DNA of 64,000 bases, from positions 25,836,763-25,900,762 of the forward strand of contig JAPTYO010000007.1 of assembly GCA_036873135.1 (NCBI GenBank), read 5' to 3'. Below are positions 1 to 11,234 of this stretch, one piece after another (position 1 is the first letter of the stretch; each line of letters begins with the position of its first letter). The translations under genes and the position numbers were made by a program. The stretch is from Clarkia xantiana subsp. parviflora (taxonomy: Eukaryota > Streptophyta > Magnoliopsida > Myrtales > Onagraceae). A model generated the notes under the pieces. It was given only the letters and a program-made list of their open reading frames with translations. It made no database searches and had not been told where the DNA came from.

Positions 1-720
1 ATATGAAAATTCGTATTTGGCCAAAAAAAAAACGTATTAAAATTTGTCTAGAATCCAGCTTCAACTAGCATTCAATAATAATCAAAATCAATACAAATTA
101 CGTAAACGGACCTGAGAAACGATGAAGTTGGCATACAACCATACCTTATTTCTTTTTAGTATTTATTATTATTACTATTATATATATATCTAAATTTTGT
201 CTATTTAAATTCTAAAAGAAAAAGTTAATGTGTTCTGTGCTGACTGCAGCAGAACACTGCCGCCATTTATTTATAAAGTCATTAACTCTAAATATCATAA
301 TTAAAGAGCTTATTACTGTTTTTTCATAATAAAATAGATGTGAAGATTTTCAGATAAATGCATCATATCATATATTTAGAACATATACATACAACAATAA
401 CAAAGTAATCGTCAATATGATGCATTTATTCTTATGATATATTTATTTAAAAGATGAATTTTCTTGCAAAATTTGAGTAAGTAATATATATTTAAACTAA
501 AGTTTTACCTAGTAACATGTGTAATCTGTAAAGCATGTATGTATACATGAAATGATATTTTCTTTTTCCCTAGAATTTATAAAAGCGTAATATCAAACAA
601 TTATTTATTTATTTTGGCCAAACAAACAATAGAAATGATTCATTCTAAATAATATAATTCTAAAATATTAAAAGACTCGTTTTCTTCTTTAAAAACATGA
701 GTAAACCTCACCTTTTCTAC
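1..720. other. AT-rich intergenic sequence
   Basis: I see no open reading frame, RNA gene or clear repeat boundary here. It is AT-rich spacer with short A and T runs, ending where a Harbinger-like element begins at 721. Confidence 0.6.
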
Positions 721-1457
721 GGGCACTTTCAATGGTAGTTTCTACTATCTAGTTCCTAGTTCCATGTTTATAGATTTCCTAGTGCCTACTGCCTAGTGTT
801 ATGTACTGTTGATTCGTACTGGTAATGATTAAATAAGAACTTGTTTTCCAATGGGAGTGTCTTGTTCCAAAACGGGAGTTCCTAATTCTAATTTTTGCCA
901 CTAGGCGCCACTAGGCATGATTATGATTAATAATATAACTGTTTTGCCATTATGGAGTAAATAGTGAAGTGGGACAGTGCATATTAGTAGGAACTCCTAC
1001 GTTGCTGTTCATGTCGATGCCAACTTTTTAATATTATTTTATTCAATTATTTTGCTTCTCTTTTTTATTGTATATATATTTTGTTACGCTAAGTCAGATA
1101 ATGAAATGAGCCGTAATCAGTCATTTAAATATTAAGTAAGTTAAATAATAAAACAAACTAAAATTACTACTTTTAACTTCGAATCAATTTCAGAATTTTC
1201 AGATATAATTTGTTTATATTTTACCATGTTGAACAACCGTAAATTCTAAATTTTGAAATAGTATAAAATTCCTATTATTAAATATGAAAAAATTCTTAAA
1301 AATATATTATTTTAATGCAGATATATTTCTATCTAATTAGATATATTATTATATTGGGAGAGAATTCCAATTTTACTGTAGCAGTGTCATTTCGATGAGT
1401 TTGCAGTGACGTTATAACTGACGTGGAGGCACTAGGCACTCAACGTTAGAAGTTCTC
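721..1457. mobile_element. PIF/Harbinger-like non-autonomous element, copy 1
   Basis: The left end reads GGGCACTTTCAATGGTAG. The right end, read in reverse complement, is a diverged version (GAGAACTTCTAACGTTGAGTGC). The body matches 28634-32084 along most of its length, for example the shared stretch around TTACGCTA(A/T)GTCAGATAATGA. The flanks are TAC on the left and TAA on the right, a decayed 3-bp site. The second copy has a clean TAA duplication, which supports a PIF/Harbinger-type origin. There is no transposase ORF. Confidence 0.5.
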
Positions 1458-1716
1458 TAACAATATCCTTACATTGTCCTTTCCTTTTTCTTTTATTATT
1501 ATTATTATTATTATAAATCAATATTTCTTTTGCCAGCTCGTTGTGCCCTTTACTCTAGCTAGCATCTTGTCTTGTATATAAAAATCTACAGGTATGAACA
1601 TTTATTGCCAAGAAATAAGTTGTTTAGTAACTTCAAAATTGTTTTATACTCATTTAAAATGCTTATGTGGATAAACATATAATATTTCTTTATAATAAAA
1701 AAAATCAAGCGGAGCA

Positions 1717-2056
1717 GTTTAGCACAGTGTTATCAGAACCGGACCGGAACGGCGGTCCGACCGTGGTCGGATCGGAACCGGACCCCTTCACGGTCCGGTT
1801 TGCTCATTTCCGGAGGATGTAAGCGAACCCGGTTCTGAGGTTCGGTTTTGGGCGAATCGGGCGGTTCACCGGTTCAGACTCTCCTTTCATTAAAAAAAAC
1901 AAAAAAAACCAGGTCGAACCGGCGGTCTGGATTAGATATTACATTATATGGACCAGCAACCGAACCGGGTCGGACCGACGGTCTGACCGGTGAACCAGAA
2001 ACCGGCACCCTTGCCGGTTCGACGTCCGGTCCGGTTCTGATAACACTGGTTTAGCA
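1717..2056. mobile_element. hAT-type MITE with 8-bp target duplication
   Basis: The element occupies 1725-2048 (324 bp). It has a perfect terminal inverted repeat of about 23 bp starting CAGTGTTATCAGAACCGG. It is flanked by the 8-bp direct repeat GTTTAGCA at 1717-1724 and 2049-2056. A CAGTG terminus with an 8-bp duplication is typical of the hAT superfamily. The interior is GC-rich, made of repeated CCGGT/GGTCCG motifs in both orientations, and has no transposase. Confidence 0.85.
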
Positions 2057-2678
2057 GCGTTTCATTCAATAATAAGATTTCAAGTGTTTTAATTACGCTA
2101 AGATTTTGATGATATAAAAATAGTTATAACTTATATTTTACTCCTATGCTGATTAAATGTGAGTGTGGATTAATTTAAATTTAAAACAAACATAAGTTCT
2201 AGGAAAACTCACGAAAAAAGTGCATAAGTGGATGGATGGACTGGATATCTGTTCATTTGTCCTTTTACAGTAAAATCTTAGATCCTACTAATATATATAA
2301 AATTTAAAACGTGATCTCTCATATCGGATATTTGATGTACTGTCAATATAGATTAAAATAATAAATATCCGAAATAGAATATATATATATATTATCCATT
2401 AGATATTTCGTTTATAAAATTACTTTCTCAATTTTAAGCCTATGATTAAAGCCATCTATCTGTAAAGAGATTTCTTCCATATGATTCAAATTTTCCCACT
2501 AAAACAAAATAGTTTTATTAGTTGGTTTAACCATCTATGTTGTCTAACATTTTCCTCTTGAATGGATGAACAAATACGAATAGTTTGCCCACTATTCCTC
2601 CCGTGGAATGGTTTCACGCGCCTCAAAGTTTAATAATTCGGTGTAAATTTTGAATTAAAAAAAAAAACAGATTGTTAA
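2057..2678. other. AT-rich spacer
   Basis: I see no gene or repeat with boundaries here. The sequence separates the hAT MITE from the MULE-like element. Confidence 0.5.
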
Positions 2679-3208
2679 AAAAAACAAGGGTTAATAACTA
2701 GAAAACTGTCTAAGGTTTACCTTATGTTAAAATTAGGTGTCTGAAGTTTGAAATGTTAAAATGGACTGTCCCAAGTTTCATTTTTGTTGAAATTTGGTGT
2801 CTTTGTGCGTCTTTTCATCTCCATTCAATCTTTTCATCAACCCACCAACCCACTCATAATCCATCACTCTTTACTTTTCACCTAAAAATTGAACATTAAA
2901 AAAAAAGTTTCTAGAAGAGTGGTGTGGAGCCATTTTCCAAGGACAATAGAGCGAGATTTACTTGACCGGATGTGACCAACTTTTTAAGTGACGGTCCCGG
3001 CAAGATGACGAGCAGGGAGTGTGTATGGGAGCTCGAATTTGACAGACGGTTTCGTCGGAATTGACTTCTCTAAAGTAATCACACCGAGACACAAATTTCA
3101 ACAAAAATGAAACTTGGGACAGTCCATTTTAACATTTCAAATTTCAAACAACTAATTTTAACATAGGGTAAACCTTGGACAGTTTTTTACTTATTAACCA
3201 AAAAACAA
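2679..3208. mobile_element. MULE-like element with long TIRs
   Basis: The element spans 2688-3199 (512 bp). About 115 bp at the left (2688-2805) reappears inverted at the right (3075-3199) with few mismatches. The arms share GGTTAATAA, AAGGTTTACC and GGACTGTCCCAAGTTTC. Flanks give a 9-bp direct repeat AAAAAACAA at 2679-2687 and 3200-3208, although low complexity weakens it. Long TIRs with a 9-bp duplication fit Mutator-like elements. The roughly 270-bp interior has no recognisable coding sequence and could be a captured fragment. Confidence 0.75.
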
Positions 3209-3359
3209 AACAACCATTTATAACGATGCATCTTTTAAGTTTCTCTCTTAATGATTTGGAAGAATGCATTGGATAGGAAAGAAAGGAAACCAATCAGAAT
3301 GGTGGGACATAGACACGCAGTATTGATTTTTTGGTTGCTTTTTCCACCGGTAAGCACAC

Positions 3360-4645
3360 CACCTCTAGGCCGAGTATTGATACACAGTCCGATTTTGAAC
3401 CTCCGCCATATTCCGACTATACTATGAAAAGCTGACACGTGTCGATCCAAAAGTTGTTTTTCTCTGTCCTCTTTTTATATTGTTTGGACGCATCTGCCCT
3501 TTTCTTTAATTTTCACCGTTTGGCATTTATTACTCTTCTGGTCTTTCTTTCTCCTACTTAACAATTTTGTTTGGTAATATACTTAATAAAATCTACGATC
3601 TAGGAGTTGTATATATTATATATATACTTGTTTTTTCCCCCAAAATATATATACTTTGTTTATATAGCATTAATAGATAGATAAGCTATGCCTATACCTA
3701 TAACTAAGAAGACTATGAAATTGCAAAACAGGTGCGAAGTAAAGGAAATAAAATTGAGAGGAAGTAAAAAAATAAATGATACTTTTATCTACGTGGTAAA
3801 TATTTTTACCCTTTGTTATATTACTTAAATTTACAAATATTTTTTTTTTCATTCAGTACTACTTACTAGAGATTAAAAAAAACTTTCTAATGAGTAATAT
3901 ATATAATATAATATTATATATTTCTTACATTTATATACTAATAATATAATAAATACCAATAATAAATATATTCATTTAAAATACTAATTTAAAAATAAAT
4001 TATTACGAATACAGATAATAAATAATATTATTATAACATATATTATTACTTAAGTAAAAATAAATTATTACGAATACCATCCTATGATTCTAATACGTTG
4101 TAAAAGTTTAAAAAAACAAAAAAAAACGTTGTAAAAATAATTATTCTAGTTAAAAATTTAATATTATTATGTATCTAATTTTTAATTTTGAAATTTAATC
4201 ACTATGATAAATTTCTTAATATTAATTTTCTGATATTTAATTATATTTATCATCTCATTAGTTATTTAATTATCACCTGTTTAGTTGTACATAGATGTAT
4301 ATTTGGAATACATTTTTTTTTATATAAAAATTAGGATCGTATGAACTTGTGGATTAGCTTACCAATATATATACTTTTGCTTCTTATAAAAAATTAATTA
4401 ATTTCATAAATAAATAAACAAAATAAAGTAAAAGATGGATTTCACAAATAAAGTAGGAGAGAATTTAGAAACAGTTGTGTCTTGCATCGGTCTACTACAA
4501 GGGTAAAAGCGTCCAAATATGAGAGAAAGTGGACAGTGAAATTAAAACACTGTCACAGACACGTGTCAACTTTTTAGGCAATAATAGGAATATCTCGGAG
4601 GCTCACAATCGGAATGCATATCATTACTCCCTCTAGGCCAGGGTA
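3360..4645. repeat. Diverged inverted repeat pair flanking about 0.9 kb
   Basis: Sequence at 3360-3500 recurs in reverse complement at about 4500-4640. Shared blocks in order are CTCTAGGC, CCGATT, CCTCCG..ATATTCC, AGCTGACACGTGTC (AGTTGACACGTGTC in the partner) and TTTGGACGC. The pair could be the long TIRs of an old MULE. The interior is AT-rich with no convincing ORF. I could not fix the outer boundaries or a target duplication. Confidence 0.45.
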
Positions 4646-5443
4646 GCAATGGATAAGTTATGGTGCGTTATGATAAATTATAGTAACCATACTATTTTTT
4701 TTTACATACTATAATTTAGTAATTATGGATTCAATTTTTAGTATTATTATAATCTTATTTGTAATTGCCGTTTTACCCATATAACCATATTTCGTTTTAA
4801 TCATATCATATTCATATTATAAGTTTTATAACAATCTAATTTTAAAAGTAACCGAAAAATAGAAATTAATCCAACTTTAATTAGGTTTAAGTATTTGCAA
4901 AAAAATAGGTTTAAGTAAAATCTATATTACTTTATTAAGTTATTAATTTTTTGTATCATGTATATATATAATTATTGTTTTATTTAGGGCGTCATATTAA
5001 GAGGACACCATCATAATATATTTTGCTCCACATTTAAAATAATATTTATTCACATTGGGTCCAACTTAAGAGGTCAAATGTAAACCATAATTAATTGTTC
5101 ATTCTCAAGACTCAACCCTCTTTTAACCCGAAATTATGGTTAAGAGATAAAGGACATAATTTAAATGATTTTATATAGTAATTTTTATTCAACGACTATG
5201 TGTATTCATAATCCATAAGTATTACAAGTACATAGCTCGTATCACTATAATTGTTCCACTACCATAAATATAAAGATGCAGTTAAATATTTATATTTAAA
5301 AATATTGTGAAAAATGATAGCTTTTGTGTTTAATAATTCGCATCATTGATGACTCTAACGATCACTACCAACCTATTATTTTATGATAATCTTCCTAAAA
5401 AATCTCGTTTTTTTTTAGTTTTTCATTTGGCAGGTGCTGATTA
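4646..5443. other. AT-rich spacer
   Basis: No gene, RNA or bounded repeat was seen. Confidence 0.5.
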
Positions 5444-5780
5444 CATATCCTTGATCTGATCCATTCACAACATAATTAAGCCTAATTTATCAAGATTTAA
5501 ACAGAGTCATCAACGATTCTTGTCATCAGTGTAAGACAATTTCAACCATAAATAAATAAATAAATTTGATACTTGTCTCCATATAACTAACTATTAAACC
5601 AGCTTATCTAATAACTTTGTATCTAGCTACTAGCTAGCTAGTATTTTTATATTTAGTATATCCTTGATCGGATCCATTCACAACATAATTAACCTTTATC
5701 AAGATTTAAAAAGCACTCATCAAAGATTCCTGCTGTCATCAGTCTATAACAATTCTCCCATAAATTTGATACTTGTCCCT
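5444..5780 (+). repeat. Local direct duplication, about 130 bp
   Basis: Positions 5445-5580 and 5658-5780 are diverged direct copies. Both contain ATATCCTTGATC, GATCCATTCACAACATAATTAA and TTTGATACTTGTC. The spacer is AT-rich. I assign no function. Confidence 0.65.
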
Positions 5781-8131
5781 TAGCTACCCAATTATTTATT
5801 ATATATGTATATATTAATTAAACGCTTATGCAATATCTCAATCTATATATATTATATTCACATGCAGCGTCGTAACGAATCTATATACCCCATAATGGCA
5901 AGATTGCAGTTAGGACAGGCGATGCAGACCATGGTCTGAGTATGTTGTTGAATATCATACACTACTTGGATGGATCAACCGGCAAAACAAGTTTTTTTAG
6001 ATGAAACGAGATCCAATTCTACAGTAGACATTATCTTAAAGACTAAAGAGAACTTTAAATTTAATACTTTTGGATTGAAATTGCGTAAGCATTTAAATAA
6101 AATAAAAAATTGTTGAATATCATAACCGCATCATAATCTTGTACTCACAAATACTATATATGCAATTGTCATTATGTGTAAATTTCTTGCGGTATCATAA
6201 CTATTTTATAATTAAGACTTTAACTACGGTTACGTTGCACAAATATACACCCACCTCCATGGTATCCGAACTTTTTTGGGGTTTAAGAACATAAAAGCAA
6301 ACCGAAGTATATATTATATTGAGATTTGGTATCTCTTTTTTTTTTTCTTTTCTCGATTTGATATCCAGTATACGATATTAGACTTTTTACTTTTCACTTT
6401 TTTTTACGATTTCTACGTTAAAATTTAACGTCAAAATCATAACAATGACATATATTTCAAACTACTGTTACACTTATAATAGTATTATTAAAGCACATTT
6501 TAAGTCAAAACTCGACAAGAAAAGTTAAAATAACAAATTTGATATATCAAACATTAAAAAAAAAACAACGTGCCACTGTTTTAGGTTTTAAACTTCACAA
6601 ATCTCAAAAATGAGCTCAAGTATTAAAAAATGGGGGGGGGGAAGATTTTGTCTAGGTAGCAAGTTGAATTCTGATTGATGCATGTAAAGGGGTCAATAAC
6701 AGATAGAGAATAGTTGTCCAACAAATAAATTATCAATCAATGATTCAGAGCAACAAGCCGTCCCGGTTTTGAGGATTCTGTCCCTATTATCTTAATGTTG
6801 ATTCATAAGTATCCATCCACTTTGGTCTCCCTCTCCATCCACTAAAGTATTAAAAAAACTCACTAATTGTTTTATGGGCTAGTTTTAAAGAACAATTTTT
6901 ATTGCACGTAATAGGTAAAATTGTTCGTTATATATGAATGTATTCTTATTATTGGTTTGAATTTAAAATCTATAGTTATAAGATGAAGTGTTTAACTGAT
7001 ATACCATATAATATATTACATAGTTACTTTGATTACTTGATGAGCATTCGTGTTGTTTCCATGGGTGGAATAGTTTATATTGACAGACAAAGTGTCCCCT
7101 GTTTTTAGAAAGAATTAAGTATACCCTAAGAATATATGATTAAACTGACTCTTATAGTTCTATTTTTAGTCTATCTATTTATTATATGTGTACTACGGCC
7201 TTAGTAAGACCCGAAGAAATCGTCGGGTCAAAGAGTCGAGTACACGGATTGTAATAACAAATAAAATCATTTCATAAATTTTTTTGAATAAAACTTGTGT
7301 TTCATTTCCAATGTTATCTAAGTGTAAAAAGATTAAATTAATTATGTTATCCATTTAGATATATATTGGAAAATTGTGTAAGAATAATGCATACGGCTTA
7401 ATCAGTCTAACTTATTATGTATGGATTTGACCTCAAAATTGAGGTGGCATAGTGAAATTAATAGTATGAACTCAAATGATGTCAAAATTCAGGTGGCTTG
7501 ACCGAAACTAATAGTATAAACTCAAGTAAGGTCAAGATCATTGTGGATGGTAGCACGTTGAAATATGTATAAGAATGTGTCCAATGTCTTCACACTTAAG
7601 TTCGAGTTTAAGGAACAATTTTCGGAGAGATTAAACTTGCGAGTGAGTCCACACATACTACATAAGTCCACTGAGATTTCTTATCAAAACTAATTGGTGA
7701 TAGTATGAGTAGCTTAATAACCTTATATAGTGTTTCAACTTTTTCAAAAACTCCATATATTCAGTATTGGTTTTAGTAAGGAGTAGCTTTCAAAATCTAT
7801 CCGATGTAGTTAACCGAAGTCCAATTTTTTCGGTACCAAACAGTGGAATTTTTCAAGAGGATGTTAAAATTACGGAGCAAGCTTATGCTCACTATATAAG
7901 CCCACTAATGTTCCTTGTTAAAAATTAATTGGTGAAAGTAGGAGTAGCCATTAAGCTTAATAGTATACCAACTCTTTCAACCTATGTGATGTGATACTAT
8001 TCACTAATATGTAATCCGACCTTAACAACGGTTGGTTAAATAAATTGATTCTTAAAGGTTGGCCAAAATAATTGATTCATAAAGTTTTTCTCGCAGGGTG
8101 GTCCTAGTAGGGACCCATCTGGAGGGCAGCA
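5781..8131. other. AT-rich intergenic sequence
   Basis: No gene is recognisable. A 14-bp palindrome CAGACCATGGTCTG occurs near 5927. A weak tandem motif (GAGGTGGCATAGTGAAATTAATAGTATGAACTCAA-like, about 60 bp) occurs twice around 7440-7530. The short ORFs here look random. Confidence 0.5.
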
Positions 8132-8908
8132 CCGTAACTAGGGATATCGATGGGGCAGATCGGGGCGAAAATTGACAATATCGTCCCCACACCACGAAAC
8201 TTATTACATCTACCATATTTGCCCCCAAAATCGTCTTGGGTGTGAAAGGTTTTAGTAGATTTGTCTTGCGGTGATTTACATGGGGCATTGTCCCACCCTG
8301 CAATTTTGTAAGATAAAATTATTTTAAAATTTGTATTAATTAATTTTCATAAAAGTGGCATATATGCAAATACATTTATAATTCAAATACAACTACTAAA
8401 TCATACTTAAACGAAGCAAAATTATGGGGTCTTTCTATCATGCTCCAAGAGTACCATGCTTTTGGTACTTTATTTTTGTATTTTGCTATTGCCCTAAAGG
8501 GAAATTTATATTATTAATAGTATGATGCAAATATTAAGTGTGGTTACAAAATTTCATATTTTTTTTCATACTTTTAAAGTTTTACATATTTACACTTAAG
8601 TCCACCACCCTAGTAATAATAAAACAAAAAACATGGTGCTCTTGGAGCATGGTAAAAATCTCAAAATTATTATTCCATAACTTCTTATTTCAATAACTTA
8701 TTTGTTCACTAAATTTCTATTATTACATAATGACCCCTATAATTTTCTAAAATTATATATATAACCCTGGGGCGGAAGTTCGGGGTGAAACAACGCATTT
8801 ACCACCTCAAATTTGTCTCGTAAGCGTTGTAGCTACTCCCGCGTGGCATTTTGCGGGTGGTGCACCGCGTAGTTTGGGAAATTCGCGCCCCGTTAACACC
8901 CCTACTTG
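8132..8908. mobile_element. Possible degenerate hAT-like element hosting a MITE
   Basis: The left end resembles TAGGGATATCGATGGGGC and the right end, inverted, TAGGGGTGTTAACGGGGCG, both hAT-like. Each end has GC-rich sequence with GGGGCG motifs. I could not confirm an 8-bp duplication. The MITE at 8426-8662 sits inside it. Confidence 0.35.
8418..8670. mobile_element. MITE family A, copy 1, 8-bp duplication
   Basis: The element is 8426-8662 (237 bp). Its inverted ends contain CATGCTCCAAGAG(T/C)ACCATG. The flanking direct repeat is AAAATTAT at 8418-8425 and 8663-8670. A second copy in opposite orientation lies at 32612-32857. The 8-bp duplication suggests hAT-type mobilisation. No coding capacity was seen. 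Confidence 0.8.
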
Positions 8909-9404
8909 TAGCATGCTTGCTCCACATCTAAACTAATCTCCACTCACACCGGGTCAGCCCTTACGAGTAAAGTGATGGTTATGAATATCTTTATATTCTC
9001 ATGTTCACTAGCGGGGTTGGACTCCTGACTTTTGGTTGAGTGATGAAACGCTGAATCGCTACACCATATTATATTATATGATTTGATTCATAAATTTAAT
9101 GAATCATTTGATGGATTAAAGTTTTGTGTGTATAAATCAAGTTTTGTTGGCGAATCCATGGGAGCAAAAACGATTTGTTGTGTGCTTTGTTTTGTGGGTT
9201 TTGAGTGGTGGTGCCGTGGTGGCCAGAACAATTATTTGTGACATGTTAGGGGAAGCCACAGCAGAAGCAGTTCGTCTACAATTAATATTTCAGTCCCTTT
9301 TTCTGGCACATCGGAACTTGCACTGCAGATATCTAGCGTTAGCGTTAGGTTGGAGTTTGGCGGTTCGACAACCAACTGCAACTTACACTATAAATTATAA
9401 TAAT

Positions 9405-9584
9405 GAGAGATTATTACTTACAACCGAGCCAACACGTGGAGCCTACGTGTTAACCCGGCAACCAATCAAAGCTTGACACGTGTCAGTTATTAGCTAACTC
9501 ACAAATAGTTGTCAAACATTGATTGATTGCCAGGCCAACACGTAGGCTCCACGTGTTGGCTCGGCTGTAGGTAAGAATTTCTCG
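9405..9584. mobile_element. Foldback MITE with G-box-like motifs
   Basis: Left arm 9405-9455 and right arm 9530-9584 are inverted copies. Both include CCGAGCCAACACGTGGAGCC and the following ACGTGTT. The arms form a long stem with a loop of roughly 70 bp. TAATAAT occurs on both outer sides and may be the target duplication. The arms hold several CACGTG/ACGTGT cores, the motif bound by plant bZIP and bHLH factors. Confidence 0.65.
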
Positions 9585-9589
9585 TGTAA

Positions 9590-10419
9590 TAATATAGCGT
9601 AACAGTTTTTGCATTAGAAATCTCAAATTGACTTCTAATAATGAAAAAAAAAATCTTCATGCCCAACATTGTACTTTTTACGAACTTATTAAAAAGTGCG
9701 TTTGTGAATTATTCTAGATACTAATATCGAAAACACCCCAGCTCGCGGTAAAGATTTGATCGGATAATGTCACAATAGTAACATGAGTTCATCCTATGAT
9801 ATGCACAAGCACTTCATATAAACATAAACTTTGTTTAGTTGTTGAAACCGAGTTGGTGTTGGTGTTTATTGCAATTCTATTTTTGGATATATTTAAAAAG
9901 TTCAATTTAAAGGCTCTTTACTTGAAATTTTTTGGAGAAGTGAAAAATGGTTATAATTTTGAGGATGATTTGAACACTTTCCTTAAGTTTAGGGTGCAAT
10001 GGCGATCAATTTGTGACTGAGTTCCTTATAATGTAGTTTTGCTTAAATGAAATCAAGTTTTTTTTTTTTTTCAACTTAAATTTGTAATCGTTAGATTATA
10101 AATATCAAAATTTGTGTAAGAAACAATTTTTTTTTTTTGAACTATGATTCATTCACTTCTGATTTAACAGCTGATGATTTCAAATAAATTCATTTTCATT
10201 TAGTCAAACCTCCTAAATAAAACCCGGTGTACGTCTAAAGTTTAATGCTATATACTAAAAATAAAAAAGTTTAATGAAAAGGTTGCCTTCTGCTTTTTTA
10301 GTCGAAGCCCTCAATGAGGTCCAATTTCTTCTGATGGGCTTCTTGGATGGATCAACACATGTATTAAATACTTCATTATAAATAACTTTTGTTCGGCCGA
10401 AAGAACTTTTGTTATGTTA
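9590..10419. other. AT-rich spacer before the Gypsy element
   Basis: The stretch contains one 74-residue ORF (9796-10020) without recognisable motifs, which I regard as chance. No other feature was seen. Confidence 0.5.
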
Positions 10420-10424
10420 ATAAT

Positions 10425-11219
10425 TGTTTCGACCGGGTTATTGCGGGTTGTCCGCTGAATAACTCGTCGAAGTCTTCGGGTTGGGTGCGAGCCAAGTCCG
10501 TTCTCTAAAGTCGCGTGCGGGCCTTAGCTTCGTCTTCTGAACGGCGGTAAGTCCTTTGGGCTCTCTGGAAGATCGTCTGTCTGCACCTGCGAAAGGAGCA
10601 TTACCAAGCAGTCCCCATGGAGAGGGGGGGGGGGGGGTGTGCTTGGTGCGCTCGCTCCGACGATCAACATTAGTCGGCTTCTAGAGAGAGAAAGAGAGGG
10701 TTTTCTAGAGAGAGGTCAGAGTTTTTCCCATTCTCACCCAAAGTGACTTAAAAATGACTTGAAAATGTTTACCCCCAAGGTGACTATTTATAGGCAACCT
10801 TGGACCGTAAACCGGTTTTGACACGGTTCGATGTGGAAATGTGAACCGGGATGCAGGGGAGAGCTTTGGGAAAAAGGACTCTGACGCGCGTCTCAGGCGG
10901 CTGTCACGAACGAGACGCGCGCGCCTTTGAAACATAGGTCTCGGACACATAGGAGTTAGTTAAAAATCGAGTCTCCCATACGTTCGGGACGAAATGGGGG
11001 GTGTACGCGACACCCCCCGGGTGTTGGGCTTACCCGGAATTCCGGGTAAGCCTAGGCTTACCCGGAATTTTCCGGGTAAGCCCCCCGGGGATGTCGGGCA
11101 AGTTCGCGACTTGCCCGGTTTCCCCCGGTTAGCTCGAAATTGGGGAATCGTAAAGGGTCTTGCGCGTGTATGAGGTCCGAATAATTAAGACCGAGCCCGA
11201 ATCATGCGTATATCCATCA
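10425..11219 (-). repeat. 3' LTR of element 1
   Basis: This 795-bp LTR begins TGATGGATATACGC on the minus strand and ends GGTCGAAACA, giving TG..CA ends. It contains a TATA-like box (plus-strand CTATTTATAGG near 10784-10794), a G run near 10624-10638 and the palindrome cluster near 10996-11117. It is nearly identical to 20208-21013 but lacks one roughly 20-bp palindrome half-unit present there. Confidence 0.92.
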
Positions 11220-11234
11220 CTTGCCCCCGAGTTA
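11220..11234 (-). other. Polypurine tract of element 1
   Basis: Read on the minus strand, AACTCGGGGGCAAG directly precedes the 3' LTR start TGATGG. This is the expected site for plus-strand priming of reverse transcription. Element 2 has the closely similar TCTTGGGGGCAAA before its LTR. Confidence 0.75.

Noticed and set aside
1848..2054. 68-codon ORF
   Set aside because: It lies inside the hAT MITE and simply reads the repeated CCGGT motifs.
9126..9476. 116-codon ORF, plus strand
   Set aside because: It runs into the foldback MITE, has no recognisable motif and no splice or homology support.
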